Shown in pieces: positions 6,444 to 10,792 of a DNA stretch of 10,792 nucleotides. The translations under genes and the position numbers were made by a program. Source of the stretch: Chloroflexota bacterium (GTDB taxonomy: Bacteria; Chloroflexota; Chloroflexia; Thermomicrobiales; UBA6265). How positions within the stretch are numbered: the first letter of the stretch is position 1; each line of letters starts with the position of its first letter. The notes below the pieces were generated by a model, which searched no databases, was not told where the DNA came from, and saw only the letters and a program-made list of their open reading frames with translations. The stretch covers positions 1-10,792 of the forward strand of contig JAFAEX010000242.1 in assembly GCA_023423795.1 (NCBI GenBank), read 5' to 3'.

Positions 6444-6911
6444 ATGATGAGCGACTTCCACATCGAGCACGGCCACGAGGACTACGACGCCGAGGACCTG
6501 CTGGAGCAGGCGCAGGCCAACGCGCAGGCGCTGCTGGCGGCGACGGCCGGGTTCCTCGCCGAGCGCGGGCTGCTGGCGGATTGGGCGGCCGCCCTCGGCG
6601 CGCGGTTCGGGCAGGGCTGGGGCGAACCGCGCCCGTGGGACGCGGCGGAGTTCCTCGACGCGATGCTGACCAATTACCGCGCGCTCGGGGCCGAGGTGCT
6701 GGTCCACCGGCTGGGCGTCGATCGCGCCGAGGCGACCATCGGGCCGTTCCCGGACCCGGACGTGCTGGCGATGTTCGGGCTGGCTCCCGGCGTGGCGGAC
6801 GCCTTCCACGACGCGCCGGCGGCCATCGCCGGGCCGCGCGGGCTGGAGTGGCGCTGGGTGCGCGACGGCGAGGACGTCCACTTCCTCGTCGAGCGAGCGG
6901 GGGAGGGGTAG
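6444..6911 (+). CDS. Conserved-looking acidic protein of unknown function
   Basis: A 155-aa protein in no family I recognise. It opens with a His- and acid-rich stretch (HIEHGHEDYDAEDLLEQ, residues 6-22), then a mostly helical Ala/Leu-rich part (about 23-85) with the motif GWGEPRPWDAAEFLDAML, and ends in a short segment that looks beta-stranded (LEWRWVRDGEDVHFLVERA). No signal peptide or membrane helix. It sits 28 nt after the oxidoreductase and 2 nt before the DUF503 gene, so it is almost surely co-transcribed with both. Two adjacent ATG codons (6444 and 6447) could start it; only a run of G residues (6438-6443) directly ahead could act as ribosome binding site, an unusually close spacing. 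Coding is supported by good codon bias and the tight operon. The His/acid-rich start may bind metal, but this is speculation. Confidence 0.75.
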   Translation: MMSDFHIEHGHEDYDAEDLLEQAQANAQALLAATAGFLAERGLLADWAAALGARFGQGWGEPRPWDAAEFLDAMLTNYRALGAEVLVHRLGVDRAEATIGPFPDPDVLAMFGLAPGVADAFHDAPAAIAGPRGLEWRWVRDGEDVHFLVERAGEG

Positions 6912-6913
6912 CC

Positions 6914-7216
6914 GTGGCGGCCACGATCGGCGTGCTGCGGGTGACGCTCTACCTCGAAGACACCTTCAGCCTGAAGGACAAGCGGCAGACCGTTCGCTCG
7001 GTGGTGCAGCAGGCGCGCAACAAGTTCAACGCCGCCGTCGCCGAGACGGACGACCTCGACGACCCGCGGACGGCGACGATCACCGTCGCGGTCGTTTCCA
7101 ACAGCGCGCCCCACGCCGACGAGATGCTGCAATCCATCCTCGGCTTTATCGAAGGCCGTGTCGAAATGGGCGTGGTCAACGAGGTCGGCACGGAGTTGAT
7201 CCCGCTCGGGGATTGA
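6914..7216 (+). CDS. DUF503 (YlxP-like) family protein
   Basis: A 100-aa protein matching the DUF503 family in length and motifs: an initial beta strand (IGVLRVTLYL), SLKDKR at 19-24, NKFNAAVAE at 36-44 and a strand ITVAVVSN followed by an amphipathic helix. Members have a small ferredoxin-like fold; YlxP of Firmicutes lies between infB and rbfA and has been linked to ribosome maturation. Here it stands in a different context, last in an operon with a DAO-type oxidoreductase and an unknown protein. The start is the GTG at 6914, with an excellent GGGGGAGGGG (6899-6908) 5 nt upstream inside the end of the previous gene. The open frame extends far upstream, but that part is a shadow. Function in this organism is not known. 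Confidence 0.88.
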   Translation: MAATIGVLRVTLYLEDTFSLKDKRQTVRSVVQQARNKFNAAVAETDDLDDPRTATITVAVVSNSAPHADEMLQSILGFIEGRVEMGVVNEVGTELIPLGD

Positions 7217-7245
7217 GCCGACCGCGTGCTCCGGCGCCTCGTGGC

Positions 7246-7275
7246 CTGCACCCCGTTCGTTACAGCCCCTATCAT
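7246..7275 (+). promoter_or_regulatory. Putative promoter of the AceE-like gene
   Basis: TATCAT (7270-7275, five of six -10 bases) lies 18 nt after CTGCAC (7246-7251), a weak -35. The start point would be near 7282 and the leader about 70 nt. The -10 with the following GG (ATCATGG) resembles the box before the exported-protein pair (3116-3122, ATCATGG), which suggests a shared preference. By-eye assignment. Confidence 0.45.
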
Positions 7276-7349
7276 GGACGCGTCCGGACGACGTGACGCG
7301 CCCAGCGGGTGGCCGCGCCGCGCCGGGCCTCGGGACAGAGGAGTTCCCC

Positions 7350-9794
7350 ATGGTCAGCGCCATCGAACGGCCGCCGGTCGCCGCCATTCCTCCGGGCGGC
7401 GGCGGTCTTTCCAACGACGACCTCGCCACGCTGGAATCCATCGAGCGGCGGATGCTGTGGCTGTCCACGCTGATGATCCACCACGCCAACAGCGTCCGCC
7501 CGAACCCGGACAAGACCAAGGTCGGCGGGCACCAGGCGTCGTCGGCCTCGGTCTCCAGCATCCTGACCGCGCTCTACTTCAAGTTCCTGCGGGCGGGCGA
7601 CCGGGTCAGCATCAAGCCGCACGCTTCGCCGATCTTCCACGCCGCGCAGTATTTGCTCGGCCACCTCGACCGCGCCTACCTGCCGACGCTGCGCGAGTTC
7701 GGCGGGCTGCAGGCGTACCCGAGCCGCACCAAGGACCCGGACCGCGTGGATTTCTCCACCGGCTCGGTCGGGCTCGGCGCGGTCGCCCCGGTCTACGCCG
7801 CGATGGCCGCCCGCTACGCCGAAACCCACTGGGGAAGCGTCACCTCCGACCGCTTCGTCGCGCTGATGGGCGACGCCGAACTGGACGAGGGCAACGTCTG
7901 GGAAACCGTGGCCGAGGAAGCCATCCGCGGGCTGGGCAACACGATCTGGATCGTGGACCTCAACCGGCAGAGCCTCGACCGGGTGATCCCCGGCGTCCGC
8001 GCCGCCCGGTTGAAGGCGCTGTTCGCCGGCGCGGGCTGGCGGGTGTTCGAGGCCAAGTACGGCTCCCGGCTCGAAGCGGCGATGAGCGGCGAGGACGGCC
8101 CCGCCCTGCGCCGCCGCATCGACGAGATGCCGAACGAGGAATACCAGGCGATGATCCGGCAGGCCGACGGCGCCGACGTGCGCCGCCGGCTGGCCGACGT
8201 GCCAGACCCGGCCTGGCGCGAGGCGATCCTCCGCTCGGTCGCCCACATCCCGGATGATGGGCTGAACCGGGTCGTGTCCAACCTCGCCGGGCACGACCTG
8301 CCGAAACTGCTGGACGTGCTGGCCGAGGCCGACGCGGTGGACCACCACGACGCGCCGTCGGTCGTCTTCGCCTACACCATCAAGGGCTACGGCTTGCCGA
8401 TGGCCGGCGATCCGCTGAACCACTCGCAACTGCTGTCGCAGAAGCAGATGGACCAGTTGCGGGAATCGTTCGGCGTGCCCGAGGACGACCCGTGGGCGGC
8501 GTTCGACCCGGATTCGCCGGAAGGCCGCTGGTGCCGCGAATCGGCCGAGCGGCTGTTCCGGGAGCCGACCGCGGTCGCGCCGCTGGTGCCCGCCGCGGCG
8601 GTGCCGGAGCGGCTGGACGTGGCGCAGCCGAACCAGACCTCGACCCAGGAAGCGCTCGGCCGTATCCTGATCCGGCTGGCCGAGGTGCCGGAGGTGGGCG
8701 AGCGCACGATCACCCTCTCGCCGGACGTGGCGACCAGCACCCACCTGGCGGGCTGGATCAACAAGGTCGGCGTCTTCGCCACCGAGCAGGAGGCCGAGTA
8801 CGACGCCGGCGGCCCGAGCATGGTCCGCTGGAAGCCGGGGCCGGACGGCCGGCACATCGAACTCGGCATCTCCGAGATGAACCTGTTCTCGGCGCTCGGC
8901 CAGTTCGGGCTGTCGTACGAACTGACCGGGCAGCACCTGTTCCCGGTCGGGACCGTCTACGACCCGTTCGTCTGCCGCGGGCTGGACGCGCTGATCTACG
9001 GCCTCTACAACGGCGCGAAGATGATCTTCGCCGGCACCCCCGCCGGCGTCTCGCTCTCGCCCGAGGGGGGGGCCCACCAGAGCACGGTGACGATCTCGCT
9101 GGGCATCGAATTGCCGACGCTGGCCTTCTACGAACCCGCCTTCGCCAAAGAAGTTGAGTGGACCTTCCTTTGGGCGATGCGCGAACTGTGCGACCGGGAG
9201 CACGGGCAGAGCACCTACCTCCGGCTCAGCACCAAGCCGATCGACCAGGGGCTGATGGCCGAGGCGCTGGCCCGGTTGGGCGAGGCCGAAGTGCGCCGCC
9301 AGGTCCTGCACGGCGGCTACCGGATCGTGGACGCCGCTGCCACCCGGCCCGACCTGCCGGCCGAGGCGACGGTGCAGATCGCCGCCGGCGGCATCATGAT
9401 GCCGGAGGCGCTGGCCGCCGCCGCGATGCTGCACGAGGAAGGGGTGGCGGCCAACGTCATCAACGTCACCAGCGCCGAGCGGCTCTACGCCGAGTTGCGG
9501 GCCGCCCGCGCCGCCCAACTCGACAACCCGCGCCGCCCGCTGGACCTCGGCCACCTCGATACGCTGCTGCCGCGCGCCGAGCGCCGCGCCCCGATCGTGA
9601 CGGTGCAGGACGGGGCGTCGCACTCGCTGGCATTCCTCGGCGCGGTCCACGGCGCGCCGACGGTCCCACTGGGCGTGGACCAGTTCGGCCAGTCCGGCGG
9701 CCGCCAGGCGCTGTACGCCTACGCCGGCATCGACGCCCGCGAGATCGCCAACGCGGCGCTGCTGGCGCTGGAATTGGCCGAGGAGGAACGGTAG
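7350..9794 (+). CDS. AceE-like pyruvate dehydrogenase E1 / transketolase-family enzyme
   Basis: An 814-aa thiamine-diphosphate enzyme with the layout of homodimeric pyruvate dehydrogenase E1 (AceE), which decarboxylates pyruvate and passes the acetyl group to lipoyl-E2. Domains: N-terminal ThDP-binding domain (about 30-350), pyrimidine-binding domain (about 440-640) and C-terminal transketolase domain (about 650-814). The ThDP/Mg motif is GDAELDEGN (174-182) with N205 in VDLNRQSLD, close to the GDGEMDE...NLQRLDG motif of AceE. E509 in ELGISEMNL matches the cofactor-activating Glu. KPHASP (around H91), GGAHQS (H576) and the C-terminal LGVDQFGQSGGR also parallel AceE. It is slightly shorter than E. 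coli AceE (887 aa). The start is ATG 7350, with AGAGGAG (7337-7343) 6 nt upstream; the frame is open to GTG 7293. No E2 or E3 gene is present here, so another ketoacid or transketolase-like reaction cannot be excluded. Confidence 0.85.
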   Translation: MVSAIERPPVAAIPPGGGGLSNDDLATLESIERRMLWLSTLMIHHANSVRPNPDKTKVGGHQASSASVSSILTALYFKFLRAGDRVSIKPHASPIFHAAQYLLGHLDRAYLPTLREFGGLQAYPSRTKDPDRVDFSTGSVGLGAVAPVYAAMAARYAETHWGSVTSDRFVALMGDAELDEGNVWETVAEEAIRGLGNTIWIVDLNRQSLDRVIPGVRAARLKALFAGAGWRVFEAKYGSRLEAAMSGEDGPALRRRIDEMPNEEYQAMIRQADGADVRRRLADVPDPAWREAILRSVAHIPDDGLNRVVSNLAGHDLPKLLDVLAEADAVDHHDAPSVVFAYTIKGYGLPMAGDPLNHSQLLSQKQMDQLRESFGVPEDDPWAAFDPDSPEGRWCRESAERLFREPTAVAPLVPAAAVPERLDVAQPNQTSTQEALGRILIRLAEVPEVGERTITLSPDVATSTHLAGWINKVGVFATEQEAEYDAGGPSMVRWKPGPDGRHIELGISEMNLFSALGQFGLSYELTGQHLFPVGTVYDPFVCRGLDALIYGLYNGAKMIFAGTPAGVSLSPEGGAHQSTVTISLGIELPTLAFYEPAFAKEVEWTFLWAMRELCDREHGQSTYLRLSTKPIDQGLMAEALARLGEAEVRRQVLHGGYRIVDAAATRPDLPAEATVQIAAGGIMMPEALAAAAMLHEEGVAANVINVTSAERLYAELRAARAAQLDNPRRPLDLGHLDTLLPRAERRAPIVTVQDGASHSLAFLGAVHGAPTVPLGVDQFGQSGGRQALYAYAGIDAREIANAALLALELAEEER

Positions 9795-9951
9795 GCGTTG
9801 TGCGTTTCCTCCCAGCAGACGGTAGGGTTCGCGCTGATCCGGGACGTCTTGCTGGATCGGAGCGAGCCCGATGCCTTGAATGGGTCCCATCTCGTCCGTA
9901 CCTCAGCGGTCCCGGAGCACGATCGAGGCCGCGTGTGGATCGGGATACCCG

Positions 9952-10350
9952 GTGGACACTGAGCGGGGCGGACCGGGCAGCGAGGGGAGCGGAACGGACG
10001 ACGCCGATCCGGTCTTCGCCTGCTTCGATCGTTGGGGTCGCCAAGTCGTCCTGACCAAAGACTGCTGGGACCACCACATCGTTGCCCAACGCCCGCACCT
10101 CGTCGGTCACGAGGCCATCGTCCGCGGCGTCGTGGAGTCGCCGCACTACGTGAAGTACGACGCGACTCGGGCGAACGCCGAGTGCTTCTACGCAACCGGG
10201 GTCGTACCCGGGCACCCGACGCACGTCCTCAAGGTTGTGGTGAAATTCGTGCGGGAGGACGGGGTGGTCTTGCCCCGGGGGTTTGTGCTCTCTGCCGTGT
10301 CGCACAGATCGACGCGCAGCAAGAGCGGGGAGCGCCACAAATGGCCGTAG
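9952..10350 (+). CDS. Small PBECR-like putative nuclease, possible toxin
   Basis: A 132-aa protein whose pattern resembles the PBECR/BECR-fold small nucleases (Barnase-EndoU-ColicinE5/D-RelE-like): DRWGRQVVLTKDCWDHHIV (26-44) with candidate catalytic H41/H42, then RPHLVGHEAIVRGVVESPHYV (about 47-67) and a beta pair THVLKVVVKFVREDGVVL. Such proteins occur as toxins in toxin-antitoxin and phage-borne systems. The assignment is by pattern memory and is moderate. The start is uncertain: GTG 9952 has a weak GGGA 6 nt upstream and removes a low-complexity leader; the frame is open to ATG 9880 (156 aa), whose nearest GGAG is 17 nt away. The core begins around residue 20 in the shorter form. It overlaps the next gene by 10 nt, so the two are coupled, the usual arrangement for a toxin and its antitoxin. 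Confidence 0.6.
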   Translation: MDTERGGPGSEGSGTDDADPVFACFDRWGRQVVLTKDCWDHHIVAQRPHLVGHEAIVRGVVESPHYVKYDATRANAECFYATGVVPGHPTHVLKVVVKFVREDGVVLPRGFVLSAVSHRSTRSKSGERHKWP

Positions 10351-10792
10351 ATACCAGTACTCGGCCGTCGGCCAGCCACCCAGCCGTCGAGCGGCCACGG
10401 CGAACACTGGATGTCCGCATCTCCTACGACAGGGACAGCGACGAACTCGTGGCGTTCCTCTTCGGCGCTCGCCCGCACATCGCGGACTACGTCAGCGACG
10501 AAGCCGCGTTCCTGCTTGACCCGGATACGGCCGAAGTCCTCGGCGTCCAGATCGACGACTACCTGGCGGTGATGGCGCCAATGCGGCCGGAGCTGTACGA
10601 GGTCTTGCGTACTGCCAAACTGCGCGGCATCGATCCGCCAGAAGTCGAGCGACTGATCCGGCGTTCCCAGACCCGTGCCGGGCGGCTCGAGACTGCCCTT
10701 CGGTCATGGACATATCGGCGGCGCAATCGCGGCCGGGCAAACGAGAATGGGGCCGTCGTCCTGCCGGATCTCCCTGCTCCGCTGCCGTCGGA
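10341..10792 (+). CDS. DUF2283-like protein, cut by the window end
   Basis: An open frame of 150 codons that reaches the window end without a stop, so the gene is 3'-partial. Residues 23-74 have the DUF2283 pattern: an opening strand with SYDRDSDELVAFLF, a middle ADYVSDEAAFLLDPD and a closing EVLGVQIDDY. DUF2283 proteins are small and often lie beside toxin-like genes. Here the domain is followed by an extra, basic helical part (about 90-140, rich in Arg: RRRNRGR), which is not usual for DUF2283 and could bind nucleic acid. The ATG at 10341 is well placed, with GGGGAG (10327-10332) 8 nt upstream, and it overlaps the end of the PBECR-like gene by 10 nt. An antitoxin or regulatory role for its neighbour is inferred from that coupling. 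Confidence 0.7.
   Translation, partial: MAVDTSTRPSASHPAVERPRRTLDVRISYDRDSDELVAFLFGARPHIADYVSDEAAFLLDPDTAEVLGVQIDDYLAVMAPMRPELYEVLRTAKLRGIDPPEVERLIRRSQTRAGRLETALRSWTYRRRNRGRANENGAVVLPDLPAPLPS

Noticed and set aside
7272..9890. Very long minus-strand open frame (872 codons) opposite the AceE-like gene
   Set aside because: It mirrors the third-position GC bias of the sense gene, is rich in Arg, Gly and Val without domain patterns, and the sense strand encodes a clearly recognisable enzyme.

Overview
The window is GC-rich bacterial chromosomal DNA with dense coding, frequent GTG starts and strong Shine-Dalgarno sites (GGAGG-type). Gene content (a stand-alone AceE-like transketolase-fold enzyme, PYROXD2-like and DAO-type flavoproteins, a DUF503 protein, and small PIN and nuclease-like toxin-antitoxin modules) and the long GC-rich palindromes between genes suggest a Chloroflexota bacterium of the Thermomicrobia/Sphaerobacter type. 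That assignment is inference from style, not from a marker gene.

Left end (70-910, minus strand): a two-gene toxin-antitoxin-like module. A 78-aa coiled-coil protein overlaps a PIN-domain protein by 11 nt. A plausible promoter lies upstream, and its -35 sits inside a perfect 10-bp inverted repeat, as expected for an autoregulated module. Next (1132-2724, minus strand) is a PYROXD2/phytoene-desaturase-like flavoprotein, followed by a hairpin just past its stop.

The 457-nt gap 2725-3181 is a divergent regulatory region. It holds a promoter for the flavoprotein, a large imperfect palindrome, and a promoter for the rightward unit. That unit (3182-4869, plus strand) encodes two exported proteins of unknown function whose reading frames overlap in GTGA. 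It ends at a perfect 22-bp hairpin, part of a 397-nt gene-free stretch with several repeats.

The second plus-strand operon (5267-7216) encodes a DAO-family FAD oxidoreductase, an unrecognised acidic 155-aa protein and a DUF503/YlxP protein, with gaps of 28 and 2 nt. A separate promoter then serves an 814-aa AceE-like (homodimeric pyruvate dehydrogenase E1) enzyme (7350-9794). No E2 or E3 subunit gene is present in the window.

Right end (9952 to the window edge, plus strand): a small protein resembling PBECR-type toxin nucleases overlaps by 10 nt a DUF2283-like protein that runs off the window. This looks like a second, less familiar toxin-antitoxin pair. The metabolic core of the window is thus flanked on both sides by small, coupled, accessory-type gene pairs. 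The best candidate for an undescribed system is this right-end pair, followed by the exported protein pair at 3182-4869.
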